From NCBI RefSeq assembly GCF_019711395.1, contig NZ_JAIGNL010000001.1, positions 124,001 through 188,000 of the forward strand: 64,000 bases of DNA, given 5' to 3'. Positions 35,905-43,803 of the stretch are shown in pieces. A program made the translations under genes and the position numbers. The notes under the pieces are model-generated. The model was given only the letters and a program-made list of their open reading frames with translations. It ran no database searches and was not told where the DNA came from. This stretch comes from Qipengyuania xiapuensis (GTDB lineage Bacteria > Pseudomonadota > Alphaproteobacteria > Sphingomonadales > Sphingomonadaceae). Within the stretch, counting starts at the first letter, position 1, and every line of letters starts with the position of its first letter.

Positions 35905-36897
35905 ATGAGTGTGACGCGCAAGATCCTCGCCGGGCTGCTGGCCCTCTCGCTCGCGCCGGGCACCTGCGTGCGGAGCGAACTGCCCGAGCCCGACTACACT
36001 TCCCCTGTAAAGATCACCCGCCTCGACGTGCGGGGCCTGAAAGCAGGACCGCTGGTGCTCGAGGGTGCCTGGGAGCTTGCCAGCGAGAACGACCACTTCG
36101 GCGGCTATTCCGCGCTGGTCCAGTGGAAGCCCGGCGTATTGCTTGCCGCGAACGACGCGGGCCGACTGATGAAGCTGCCACGCCCCGACGGGCCGGCGGG
36201 AGAAATCGCGCTCGAACAGTTCCTCGCCTTCGAGCGGGTCGACAAGACGCGGGTCGATCTCGAATCGCTGACCAACGATCCGGCGACAGGCCGCGTCTGG
36301 GCGGGTCTCGAATGGTCGCAGGAGATCATCCGCTTCGATCCCGATCTCAAGCGCGAGAGGCAGTACCGGCCGCAGGCGATGAAGGACTGGGGTAGCAATT
36401 CGGGCCCCGAATCGCTCGTGCGCCTGCCCGATGGCCGCTTCATCGTGATCGAGGAGCGCAGGCGCGGCGACGGCCACCACAACGCGCTGCTGTTTCCCGG
36501 CGATCCCGTCGCCGGCCAGCTGCCGGTCCCGTTCGTTTTCGCGGGGCGAGAGGGCTACCGTCCTGCCGATGCGGCACTGCTTCCCGACGGGCGGGTCGTC
36601 GTCCTCTTGCGGGGTTTCGAGCTTGGCCTTCCGCCACGCTTTCCCGTGATGCTGGCGACGTTCGTTCCCTCGCGGATCGGGGAAGACAAGGTGCTCGCAA
36701 GCCAGTTCCTCGCGCAGATCGACGAGCCGCTTCCGAGCGAGAATTTCGAAGGCGTCACCGCGATCGCGGAGAGCGACGGGAGCTGGAGCCTGTGGCTGAT
36801 CTCGGACGACAATTTCGCCAGCTACCAGCGCACATTGCTTCTCAAGCTGAGCTGGCAGCCGGACGGGCGCCGCGCACGACAAAAGGCGCGCGAGTGA
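35905..36897 (+). CDS. Esterase-like activity of phytase family protein
   Basis: A 330-residue exported protein with a signal peptide (KILAGLLALSLAPGTCV). It resembles the beta-propeller family named 'esterase-like activity of phytase': LVLEGAWELASENDHFGGYSALV, VDLESLTNDPATGRVWAGLEW, SNSGPESLVRLPDGRFIVIEE, YRPADAALLPDGRVVVLLRGF and NFEGVTAIAESDGSWSLWLISDDN. The conserved EGxT/ESLT turns are visible. Substrate is unknown. Its final codons overlap the terminator stem of the convergent rpmB gene. Confidence 0.84.
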   Translation: MSVTRKILAGLLALSLAPGTCVRSELPEPDYTSPVKITRLDVRGLKAGPLVLEGAWELASENDHFGGYSALVQWKPGVLLAANDAGRLMKLPRPDGPAGEIALEQFLAFERVDKTRVDLESLTNDPATGRVWAGLEWSQEIIRFDPDLKRERQYRPQAMKDWGSNSGPESLVRLPDGRFIVIEERRRGDGHHNALLFPGDPVAGQLPVPFVFAGREGYRPADAALLPDGRVVVLLRGFELGLPPRFPVMLATFVPSRIGEDKVLASQFLAQIDEPLPSENFEGVTAIAESDGSWSLWLISDDNFASYQRTLLLKLSWQPDGRRARQKARE

Positions 36898-36911
36898 ACC
36901 CGCGCGCCTTT
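36882..36911 (-). terminator. Terminator of rpmB, overlapping the end of the facing gene
   Basis: AAAGGCGCGCG (36882-36892) pairs with CGCGCGCCTTT (36901-36911) around an 8-nt loop. On the minus strand it ends in CCTTTTGT. The left arm codes the last residues of the phytase-like protein, and its stop codon is in the loop. Confidence 0.8.
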
Positions 36912-36948
36912 GGAATCGGCAGATAGCTGACGCCGGAGCGCCGCGGCC

Positions 36949-37236
36949 TTACGAGGCGGCGACGGCCTTCTTCAGCTCGCGCTTCACCTTGAGCGCGTTG
37001 GCCGAAAGCTTCTCGTCCTTGGTCTTCAGCAGCCAGTTGTCGAGACCGCCATTGTGCTCGACCGAGCGCAGGCCCTGGGTCGAAACGCGGAACTTGAAGC
37101 TGCGGTCGAGCTTTTCGCTCAGCAGCGTGACGTTCTGCAGGTTCGGCAGGAAGACCCGCTTGGTCTTGTTGTTGGCGTGGCTCACATTGTTGCCGACCTG
37201 GCGGCCCTTGCCGGTGAGTTCGCAAATGCGCGACAT
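36949..37236 (-). CDS. rpmB: 50S ribosomal protein L28
   Basis: A 95-residue L28: [32 protein letters not shown] (N-terminal block), [31 protein letters not shown] and a lysine-rich C-terminal helix ([19 protein letters not shown]), quoted as ordered pieces. The N-terminal cysteine-containing LTGKGRQ and the 'VSHAN.KTKR.F.PN' motif are diagnostic. It is monocistronic, with a promoter at 37321-37349 and a terminator at 36882-36911. Confidence 0.96.
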   Translation of the reverse strand: MSRICELTGKGRQVGNNVSHANNKTKRVFLPNLQNVTLLSEKLDRSFKFRVSTQGLRSVEHNGGLDNWLLKTKDEKLSANALKVKRELKKAVAAS

Positions 37237-37320
37237 GATACGTCTCTCGTTCGAATGGGCGGGCGAGTTCCCTTGGCCGCAAATGCGGGTGCGGGGCTCA
37301 TTATTCCCGGAAAGCGGCGC

Positions 37321-37349
37321 GCATAGCGGCGGGTAGCCGAATCGTCAAG
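37321..37349 (-). promoter_or_regulatory. Sigma-70 promoter of rpmB
   Basis: On the minus strand, CTTGAC (37349-37344) is followed after exactly 17 nt by CTATGC (37326-37321), about 85 nt upstream of the rpmB ATG. The -35 context GCTTGACGA is the same as that of the rplM promoter candidate. Confidence 0.6.
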
Positions 37350-37392
37350 CACGTTGCGCGCCTGCAAAGCCGGGGCTAGCGAGGGTGCAGAT

Positions 37393-37848
37393 ATGTCTTC
37401 CTGGACCCTCCCGCAACCGATGAAACGTGCGCTCGAACTGGCCGAGGCCAGCGCGGCTGCCGGCGAAGTGCCCGTCGGCGCGGTGATCACGCGCGGCGGG
37501 GAGGTGATTGCCGAGGCGCACAACGCCCCGCGCGAGCGTCACGACCCGACCGCGCATGCCGAAGTGCTGGCGATTCGCCGCGCAGCCGAGGCACTGGGGC
37601 AGGAACGGCTGACCGATTGCGAGCTCTGGGTGACGCTGGAGCCATGCGCCATGTGTGCGGGCGCGATCGTCCATGCGCGGATCGGCAAGCTCTATTACGG
37701 CGCGAACGACCCCAAGGGTGGCGCGGTCGAACACGGCGCGCGGGTCTTCGAGCAGGAGCAATGCCTGCACAAGCCGGAGGTCTATGCCGGGATCGGCGAG
37801 GCGAAAGCGGCCGAGTTGCTGCGCGAGTTCTTCAGGGAGCGGCGCTGA
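37393..37848 (+). CDS. tadA: tRNA-specific adenosine deaminase TadA
   Basis: A 151-residue zinc deaminase. It has the metal-binding motifs of the cytidine/deoxycytidylate deaminase fold: THAEV-like PTAHAEVLAIRRAA (His and catalytic Glu) and TLEPCAMCAGAIVHARI (two Cys). It also has KLYYGANDPKGGAVEHG and VYAGIGEAKAAELLREFFRERR, typical of TadA. The enzyme converts A34 to inosine in tRNA-Arg(ACG). The ATG at 37393 follows GAGGG; an upstream in-frame codon gives a non-conserved extension. Confidence 0.93.
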   Translation: MSSWTLPQPMKRALELAEASAAAGEVPVGAVITRGGEVIAEAHNAPRERHDPTAHAEVLAIRRAAEALGQERLTDCELWVTLEPCAMCAGAIVHARIGKLYYGANDPKGGAVEHGARVFEQEQCLHKPEVYAGIGEAKAAELLREFFRERR

Positions 37849-37867
37849 CGATCCATCGACGCCGGAA

Positions 37868-37900
37868 ACGAAACAGGCCGCAGCGAAACGCCGCGGCCTG
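37868..37900 (-). terminator. Terminator of the small secreted protein gene
   Basis: CAGGCCGC (37874-37881) pairs with GCGGCCTG (37893-37900). On the minus strand it continues into TTTCGTTTCC. It lies 23 nt beyond the stop of the minus-strand gene and 26 nt after tadA, so it may also help end tadA transcripts. Confidence 0.7.
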
Positions 37901-37923
37901 CTACTCGGTGTTGGCTGCTAGCC

Positions 37924-38214
37924 TCAGTCCTGCAGCGCAGCGACGCATTCACCCTGCGTCGAGAAGCCGAAGAATTCGAGGGCTTCGAAGTCCTTGAGCT
38001 GTTTGCAGAAGGCCACCGGCCCACCGACCTGGTAGAAGCTGATGCAGCTGCCTTTCGTCGGGAGGCCCGGGCCGGTCGAGTCGTTGCCGAACGCGCTGCA
38101 GAATTCGACCACGGCCTTGTTGAATTCGCTCTGGCCCTGCGCGGCTGCGGGTGCCGAAACGGCCATTGCCGATGCCATTGCCATGGAAGTGACGCAGAAG
38201 ATTACCTTTTTCAT
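37924..38214 (-). CDS. Small secreted cysteine-containing protein, unknown
   Basis: A 96-residue protein with a signal peptide (MKKVIFCVTSMAMASAMAVSAPAAAQ). The mature 70 residues contain four cysteines (EFCSAF, GSCISF, AFCKQL, GECVAA) that could form two disulfides. No family is recognised. AGAGGTATG lies near the start codon as a ribosome site. The gene is single, with its own terminator. Confidence 0.68.
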   Translation of the reverse strand: MKKVIFCVTSMAMASAMAVSAPAAAQGQSEFNKAVVEFCSAFGNDSTGPGLPTKGSCISFYQVGGPVAFCKQLKDFEALEFFGFSTQGECVAALQD

Positions 38215-38426
38215 GAAACATACCTCTCGAGATGGCTTGCGGAGAAATCCGCATTTTCGACAGGCGACCTTATTGTCCGCACAACATCAGCGAATTCGTT
38301 GACCCCTGACTGATTGCGTTGCGCAGGACCAGGCACTTAGCAAAATATTCGCAGGCCCACAATTTGCTTTTGTTTTCAATGATTTTCAGTTTTAAACAGA
38401 AACCGTAAGTTGCGGGCTTGCGTTTC

Positions 38427-39128
38427 TCAAAGCCCGCGCCAGATCTTCGCCGGCTCACCATCCTGCGCCCCGTAGCGTTGCCGGTCGCAGGCTTCGGGCA
38501 TGAAACGCTTGTCGTAGCAGAGACGGAGCTCTTCCAGCCATCCGCGGTTGTCGAGCACGACGCCCACCGCCTCGGGAAACCAGCCCGGATTGGCATCGGC
38601 GAAGCGTTTGCGGATCGTGCCGACGGTCAGGTCGTCCTCGCGGCTGATGCGCACGAAGTCCGGCCATTGCAGTCCGCCATAAAGGATGCGGGTGACCTTG
38701 AAGTAGGTCGAAGGCCGGCGTGTCATGCAGCTGCCGTGCTTCGCCCACTGGCGAGCGAGCAGCCTTGCATCGGGGCTGATGCAGAGGTTGGGACGAAGGT
38801 CGCTTTCGCTCGGCTGCCGCCCGCCGCACCATTGCGGCCAGCTGCGCTCGCTGTCCGGCCAGAGGCCGTGGACGATGAAGCCGAAGCGGCCGCTGTCACC
38901 CGAACATTGGCGCGCATGGCGCCGCTGGTCTTCGCGGAAACGGCAGAACTCGGGCGACCAGCTCAATGCCAGCGTGTAGCCGGTGACCGGCAGGCGGCGC
39001 GGCCTCTCCGTGTCGATGCGCGGGATATCGACGCTGCGGGGCAGGCTGCATTGATAGGCTTGTGCTGCCAGCGGTGTGGCGCTGGCCAGCGCCGCAAAGG
39101 CCAGGAGGCAAGCCGCGGCGCGCGTCAC
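38427..39128 (-). CDS. Ribonuclease T2 family protein
   Basis: A 233-residue exported protein with a signal peptide ending ASATPLAAQA. Both catalytic segments of the T2 family are intact: CAS I FIVHGLWP at 84-91 (His87) and CAS II WAKHGSC at 128-134 (Glu of the usual 'KHG' motif is replaced by Ala-Lys, but His131 is present). The enzyme should cleave RNA in the periplasm through a 2',3'-cyclic intermediate. Cysteines at CSLP, FCRF, RQCSG, WCGG and GSC fit the disulfide pattern. It overlaps the upstream gene by ATGA. Confidence 0.88.
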   Translation of the reverse strand: MTRAAACLLAFAALASATPLAAQAYQCSLPRSVDIPRIDTERPRRLPVTGYTLALSWSPEFCRFREDQRRHARQCSGDSGRFGFIVHGLWPDSERSWPQWCGGRQPSESDLRPNLCISPDARLLARQWAKHGSCMTRRPSTYFKVTRILYGGLQWPDFVRISREDDLTVGTIRKRFADANPGWFPEAVGVVLDNRGWLEELRLCYDKRFMPEACDRQRYGAQDGEPAKIWRGL

Positions 39129-39571
39129 TGGAGGTTGACGCCCTGCCTTTCCTCGAGCGCGGGGCTGGTCGGGTCGCTCGCCAGGAACTCACGCGCATCG
39201 CGCCGGAACAGGAATGCGATCGCGATCACTTGCAGCGCGGTGAGGGTGATGGTCACCAGCCTTGCATTTTCGGTCATCGCCTCGAGCGTACCGGGCAGCA
39301 TGAACAGGCCGATGGCCGTGAACAGCACCAGGATCCACTTGGCGAAATTGCTCCCCTTGCGCGCGATCAGGAACCAGAACAGCAGCGAAATGAGGAAGCT
39401 GAAAACCATGATCGCGACGACGAAGGACGAGGCCCCGCCCAATATCGCGATGCTGGGCTCGCTCTCGAGGCGCGCCAGCGACGCGTCGAAATTGACGACA
39501 GCATGCAATGCCCCGAGCGCCAGGGCGACGAGATAGATCCGTTCGAACCAGAGTATCGATGATGGCCGCAT
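39125..39571 (-). CDS. Integral membrane protein, unknown function
   Basis: A 148-residue protein with about four membrane helices ([58 protein letters not shown] and VTITLTALQVIAIAFLF). The ATG at 39571 is preceded by GAGGAA; an in-frame TTG five codons upstream is less likely. The family is unrecognised. It overlaps the RNase T2 gene by 4 nt, so the two are cotranscribed. Confidence 0.68.
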   Translation of the reverse strand: MRPSSILWFERIYLVALALGALHAVVNFDASLARLESEPSIAILGGASSFVVAIMVFSFLISLLFWFLIARKGSNFAKWILVLFTAIGLFMLPGTLEAMTENARLVTITLTALQVIAIAFLFRRDAREFLASDPTSPALEERQGVNLQ

Positions 39572-39610
39572 GGGCTTCCTCTTCAAATCCGGAGAGAAAT
39601 TGCCCCTAAA

Positions 39611-40477
39611 TCAGAGCGGCGTAAAGTCCAGTCCGATATCTGCCGCCGGCGCGCTCTGGGTGAGCCTGCCCACAGAGACGTAATCGACTCCGGTCGCGGC
39701 CTTGGCGCGGATCGTATCGAGGTTGATCCCGCCGCTGGCCTCGGTGGGCGCACGGCCCGCGACCAGCGAGACCGCTTCGCGCAATGTGTCGGGCTCCATA
39801 TTGTCGAGCAGAAGGCGCGTTGCGCCCGCTTCGAGCGCGGGTTCGATCTGGTCGATCCGGTCGACCTCGCAGATGATGTCCTTCACGCCCGCCTCGACCG
39901 CGCGGCGCACTGCCTCGCCAACGCTGCCTGCGACGAGGACGTGATTGTCCTTGATCATCGCCGCATCCCACAGGCCCATCCGGTGGTTAGCCCCGCCGCC
40001 CATCCGCACGGCGTATTTCTCGAGGTGGCGCAGGCCCGGAATGGTCTTGCGGGTGTCGAGCAGCGTGCAATCGGGATTGTCCATCGCCGCCACGTATTCG
40101 GCGACCATCGTCGCAATGCCCGAGAGATGCTGGACGGTGTTCAATGCCGCGCGCTCGGCGGTGAGCATGGCGCGCGCATTGCCCTCCAGCCGCATCAGGT
40201 CGGTCCCGGCTGGAACGCTTGCGCCCTCTTCGACGAGGATATCGATCTGCATGTCGGGGTCGAGCGCGCGGAAGAACGCCTCGGCGACCGGCAGCCCCGC
40301 GACGTGGATCGCATCGCGCGTGTCCATGACGCCTGAAAATCGCGCGTCCTCGGGGATCACGCTCTCGCTGGTGACGTCGCGTCCGCCGCCCGGCAGCCCC
40401 TCGCCGAGATCCTCGGCCAGCGTGTCTCGAACGAAGCTTTCGATGTCGAAGCCGGGGAGGGTGAATTCGTCAGTCAT
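39611..40477 (-). CDS. nadC: Nicotinate-nucleotide pyrophosphorylase (carboxylating)
   Basis: A 288-residue QPRTase. Conserved blocks are TSESVIPEDARFSGVMDTRD, LNTVQHLSGIATMVAEYV, LLDTRKTIPGLRHLEKYAV with the phosphate-binding KT, GGANHRMGLWDAAMIKDNHV, ICEVDRIDQIEPALEAGATRLLLDNM and EASGGINLDTI. It makes nicotinate mononucleotide from quinolinate and PRPP in NAD synthesis. The ATG at 40477 follows GAGGGGAAG. nadA and nadB are not in the window. It overlaps the upstream gene by 8 nt. Confidence 0.95.
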   Translation of the reverse strand: MTDEFTLPGFDIESFVRDTLAEDLGEGLPGGGRDVTSESVIPEDARFSGVMDTRDAIHVAGLPVAEAFFRALDPDMQIDILVEEGASVPAGTDLMRLEGNARAMLTAERAALNTVQHLSGIATMVAEYVAAMDNPDCTLLDTRKTIPGLRHLEKYAVRMGGGANHRMGLWDAAMIKDNHVLVAGSVGEAVRRAVEAGVKDIICEVDRIDQIEPALEAGATRLLLDNMEPDTLREAVSLVAGRAPTEASGGINLDTIRAKAATGVDYVSVGRLTQSAPAADIGLDFTPL

Positions 40478-41087
40478 CGCTTCCCCTCGCAAAGGTCTTG
40501 GCAAGGCCCTCGGCAACGCGAGCCCGGATTTCGGGCAGGCCATCCTCGATAAGCCTTACCGCTCTACCTGTGGTGAGCGAGGGATCTTCGTCCTTGCGCG
40601 GCTTTATCTTGCCGCCGATGCCGCGCATGACCTTGTAGGAGGGCTTGGCGTCCTCGCCGAAAATCCGGACGATATAGATCCAGCTGGCCGTCTGCCCGGT
40701 CAGCGCGAAACGCATGATCTTGATTTCGCGCGTGATTACTTCGACCGTGCATCCGCTTGAGCCGCCGGCCAGCGGCGGTGACGATTGGCGGAAATTCAGG
40801 ACGTCGGGTATCGGTGCGGCGCGCTCGAGGGTGAAGTCATATCCTTCGAGCTCGAAATCCGCGAACAGGTTTTCGAGGATCGCGGCCTGATTGTCGGGCG
40901 CGAAGGTTTCCGCGAAAGATGCTGCATTGGGCAGGCTCGAATAGGAAAAGACAACCGAATCCGAGCTGACCGACTGCGCCACCACATAGTTGGTCGGTAC
41001 GAGTCGCAGAGTGCACTCGCGCGCGTTAGCGGGCACAGCGGCAAGCATCGCCGCCATGACCGCGCCAAGGATCGAGATTTTTCGCAT
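40470..41087 (-). CDS. Exported protein of unknown function upstream of nadC
   Basis: A 205-residue protein with a signal peptide (MRKISILGAVMAAMLAAVPANARE). The mature part is beta-rich: CTLRLVPTNYVVAQSVSSDSVVFSYSS early, GGSSGCTVEVITREIKIMRFALTG in the middle with the second cysteine, and SWIYIVRIFGEDAKPSY after. No family is recognised. The frame is open four codons upstream (MMGR), leaving the start slightly uncertain. It ends inside nadC (8-nt overlap). Confidence 0.65.
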   Translation of the reverse strand: MRKISILGAVMAAMLAAVPANARECTLRLVPTNYVVAQSVSSDSVVFSYSSLPNAASFAETFAPDNQAAILENLFADFELEGYDFTLERAAPIPDVLNFRQSSPPLAGGSSGCTVEVITREIKIMRFALTGQTASWIYIVRIFGEDAKPSYKVMRGIGGKIKPRKDEDPSLTTGRAVRLIEDGLPEIRARVAEGLAKTFARGSDD

Positions 41088-41104
41088 GCGCCCCATCACG
41101 TTTG

Positions 41105-41902
41105 TCAGTGTACGAAGCGCGCCACGACGTCACGGTAGGAGCGGCTTACCTTCACTTCGGCGCCGCTGTCGAGCACGAGGAAGCATTCGCCGTTGGTGTG
41201 CGGCTTGACCTGGCGGACCTGGTCGAGGTTCACGATGGTCGAGCGGTGGACGCGCTGGAAGGTACGCGGGTCGAGCCGGCGTTCGAGATCTTTCATCGTC
41301 TCGCGCAGGATCAGCGAATTGTCGCCGGTGTAGATGCACATGTAGTCGCCCGCGGCCTCGATATGCTCGATCGTGTCGACTTCGACGCGGAAGATCTGGC
41401 CGCGGTCCTTCACGTTGATGAGCTTCTCATAGCGGCCTGCGGCCTCGGCATCCTCGCCCTCGATGTCCTGCGCCGCTTCCGGCGCGACTTCGGATAGGAC
41501 ACCGCGCAGGCGATCGGCCTCGTCGCTGCTCTTCTTCTCGGCGAGACGCTGGCGCACGCGTTCGATCGTGTCGGCGAGCTTGTCCTCGTCGACCGGCTTC
41601 ATCAGGTAGTTGACCGCATTGGCTTCGAAGGCGCGGATCGCGTGTTCCTGGAAGGCGGTGACGAAAACGAACAGCGGCGGGTCGATTTCCATCACGCCCT
41701 GCACAACGGAGAAGCCGTCGAAACCGGGCATCTGGATGTCGAGGAAGACGAGGTCGGGCTTGAGCGTCTTGATCGCGCGGATCGCCTCGCGTCCGTTCTG
41801 GCAGGTCTCGATGACCTCGACATCCTCGAAGGGTTCGAGCCTCAGCTGGAGGCCCTGGATAGCGAGCTTTTCGTCGTCGACGAGGATCGTGCGGATAGTC
41901 AT
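41105..41902 (-). CDS. LytTR response regulator (AlgR/LytR type)
   Basis: A 265-residue response regulator. The receiver domain occupies about 1-120: ILVDDEKLAIQGL with the acidic pair, DLVFLDIQMPGFDG with the phosphorylated Asp, VTAF and YLMKPVDEDKL with the conserved Lys. A helical linker (140-170, acidic) leads to a LytTR DNA-binding domain: HIEAAGDYMCIYTGDNSLILRETMKDLERRL and FQRVHRSTIVNLDQVRQVKP, with SRSYRDVVARF at the end. It overlaps the histidine kinase gene by 4 nt (ATGA) and is its cognate partner. Confidence 0.93.
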   Translation of the reverse strand: MTIRTILVDDEKLAIQGLQLRLEPFEDVEVIETCQNGREAIRAIKTLKPDLVFLDIQMPGFDGFSVVQGVMEIDPPLFVFVTAFQEHAIRAFEANAVNYLMKPVDEDKLADTIERVRQRLAEKKSSDEADRLRGVLSEVAPEAAQDIEGEDAEAAGRYEKLINVKDRGQIFRVEVDTIEHIEAAGDYMCIYTGDNSLILRETMKDLERRLDPRTFQRVHRSTIVNLDQVRQVKPHTNGECFLVLDSGAEVKVSRSYRDVVARFVH

Positions 41903-43116
41903 CTTGCAGTACTTACCTTTTGGGGCGTTGTGGGGGATTCAACGCTTTGGGGGGTGGCCGGTTTCACCGCAGCTGTCGAACGGCCTTCGGCGGAAGGCTC
42001 CGCAGCGTCGGCGAATTCGTGCGGAATCTCGATCAGCACGGTGAATCCGCCGCTTTCGGGCGACCGGATTTCGAAGCGGTGATCGTCGCCATAGGCCTGG
42101 GCGAGACGGTCGCGGATGTTGGCAAGGCCGACACCGGTGGAATCGCGGCGCTTGTGGGTGGCCATGACCGCGGGAAGGTCCTCGGCCACGCCGCCGACAT
42201 CGACGCCGGGGCCGGTGTCGGAAACCGTGATGCGCAGGCGCGGGCCGACGATCTGCGCGAGCAGCGAGATGGTCGCGCCTTCCTCCTGCGGGCTGACGCC
42301 GTATTTGATCGCGTTCTCGATCAGCGGCTGGAGCAGCATGGAAGGGATCTGAGCCTTGGAAGCGGCTTCCTCGACGCGGAACTCGGTCTGCAGCCGCTCC
42401 TCGAAGCGCATGCGCTCGATATCGAGGTAGAGCTTCAGCGTCTCGACCTCCTGCGCAACGGTGACCTTGCCGCCCGGCTGGGTGACGAGCGTGTGCCTGA
42501 GGAAGCTCGACAGCCGCGTGAGCATGGCGTTGGCCGGCTCGGACTGCTTGAGCAGCACCAGCGTGCTGATCGAATTGAGCGTGTTGAACAGGAAGTGCGG
42601 GTTGAGCTGGTAACGCAGCATGGCGAGCTGCGCACTCGTCGCCTGCGCCTCGAGCCGTTCGAGCCGGTCGGCCTGCTGTTCGACCTGCAGGAAGAAGTTG
42701 ATCGCGTAATAGAGCGCGGACCATGCGCCGAGCAGCGTCAGGTCGAAGAAGTAGATGCCGATGAAGATGCGCACGAAGCCGGTTTCGGCGGTCGAGCGCG
42801 TCAGGCCGAGCACCCAGCTGTCGATGAAGGCATAGGCGCCCACCGCCACGCCCAGCACCAGCGCGGTCCCGCCCCAGGTCACGAGCGGGCGCTGCCTGAT
42901 CAGGTAGCCGTAGACGACCGAGAGGATCAGGCTGATCGAGAAGCCGGTGATCGTGGCGATCAGGATGACGAAGAAGAACTCGAGCGGCTGGCCGTTGGCG
43001 AATGCCGACATGGCGCGCAGCAGCGCGGTTCCGCCCCAGCCTGCCAGCTGGAGGTTCCAGAACGCCTGGTTCTTGTTCGCGAAGAACGGCGTCGGACTGA
43101 GGGGCAACACGGCCAT
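41899..43116 (-). CDS. LytS-type sensor histidine kinase
   Basis: A 405-residue membrane kinase of the His_kinase (PF06580) group. The N-terminal 170 residues hold about four or five hydrophobic helices. The phosphoacceptor region is LRYQLNPHFLFNTLNSISTLVLL with the typical 'QlnPHFLFN' motif. The ATPase domain has LQPLIENAIKYGV (N box), VSDTGPGVD (G1) and STGVGLANIRDRLAQAYG (G2). The ligand is unknown. The C-terminal tail is Ala/Ser/Pro-rich and shared by overlap with the regulator. GGAG precedes the ATG. Confidence 0.93.
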   Translation of the reverse strand: MAVLPLSPTPFFANKNQAFWNLQLAGWGGTALLRAMSAFANGQPLEFFFVILIATITGFSISLILSVVYGYLIRQRPLVTWGGTALVLGVAVGAYAFIDSWVLGLTRSTAETGFVRIFIGIYFFDLTLLGAWSALYYAINFFLQVEQQADRLERLEAQATSAQLAMLRYQLNPHFLFNTLNSISTLVLLKQSEPANAMLTRLSSFLRHTLVTQPGGKVTVAQEVETLKLYLDIERMRFEERLQTEFRVEEAASKAQIPSMLLQPLIENAIKYGVSPQEEGATISLLAQIVGPRLRITVSDTGPGVDVGGVAEDLPAVMATHKRRDSTGVGLANIRDRLAQAYGDDHRFEIRSPESGGFTVLIEIPHEFADAAEPSAEGRSTAAVKPATPQSVESPTTPQKVSTAR

Positions 43117-43190
43117 TGGCTCCGATCCCTAGCGCAATTGCAGGCTCGAGCGCCAGCGGCTACTATGTGGGGTGTTGGAGGAGAGTCTCA

Positions 43191-43799
43191 ATGAACAAGC
43201 CGGAAAACCTTGCCCACTCGCTCGCCGAACGCGCGAAGTTCCGTGAAATGAAGGAAGGCACCAAGGAGGACTGGGCGATCATCGGCGCGGAATACCGCGA
43301 ATTCGCGAAGGACCTCCCCGACCGCGTGCTCGAACACCTGAAGCTGCTCGACGGCGATTTCGGCGGCTTCCCCGTCGACCGTCTCGAACATTCGCTCCAG
43401 ACCGCGACGCGCGCCCACCGTGACGGGCGCGGCGAGCAATATGTGGTGATGGCGCTGCTCCACGACATCGGCGACACGCTGGGCAGCTACAACCACCCCG
43501 AGGTCGCCGCGGCGATCATCAAGCCCTTCGTGACCGAGGAAATCCACTGGATCTGCCAGAACCACGGCGCCTTCCAGGGCTATTACTACTTCCACCACCT
43601 CGGCATGGACCGCGACCTGCGCGAGAAATTCCGCGACAGCCCGCATTTCGATGCCTGTGCGGAATTCTGCGAAAAGTACGACCAGGCCGCCTTCGATCCC
43701 GATTACGAGAGCGAAAGCCTCGAGTTCTTCGAGCCGATGGTGCGCCGGGTGATGGAGAAGCCGCTCGCCTCGATGTACAAGACCGCGGTCGAGGATTGA
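43191..43799 (+). CDS. HD-domain phosphohydrolase-like protein
   Basis: A 202-residue protein. The HD signature is RLEHSLQTATRAHRDG (His67) and VVMALLHDIGDTLG (His91-Asp92), followed by NHPEVAAAIIKPFVTEEIHWICQNHGAFQGYYYFHHLG, in which the further His residues are expected metal ligands. This type is found in many phosphonate or nucleotide-related HD hydrolases (for example PhnZ-like), but its substrate is unknown. The ATG follows a strong GGAGGAGAG ribosome site. The gene is divergent from the kinase. Confidence 0.85.
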   Translation: MNKPENLAHSLAERAKFREMKEGTKEDWAIIGAEYREFAKDLPDRVLEHLKLLDGDFGGFPVDRLEHSLQTATRAHRDGRGEQYVVMALLHDIGDTLGSYNHPEVAAAIIKPFVTEEIHWICQNHGAFQGYYYFHHLGMDRDLREKFRDSPHFDACAEFCEKYDQAAFDPDYESESLEFFEPMVRRVMEKPLASMYKTAVED

Positions 43800-43803
43800 G
43801 CCG

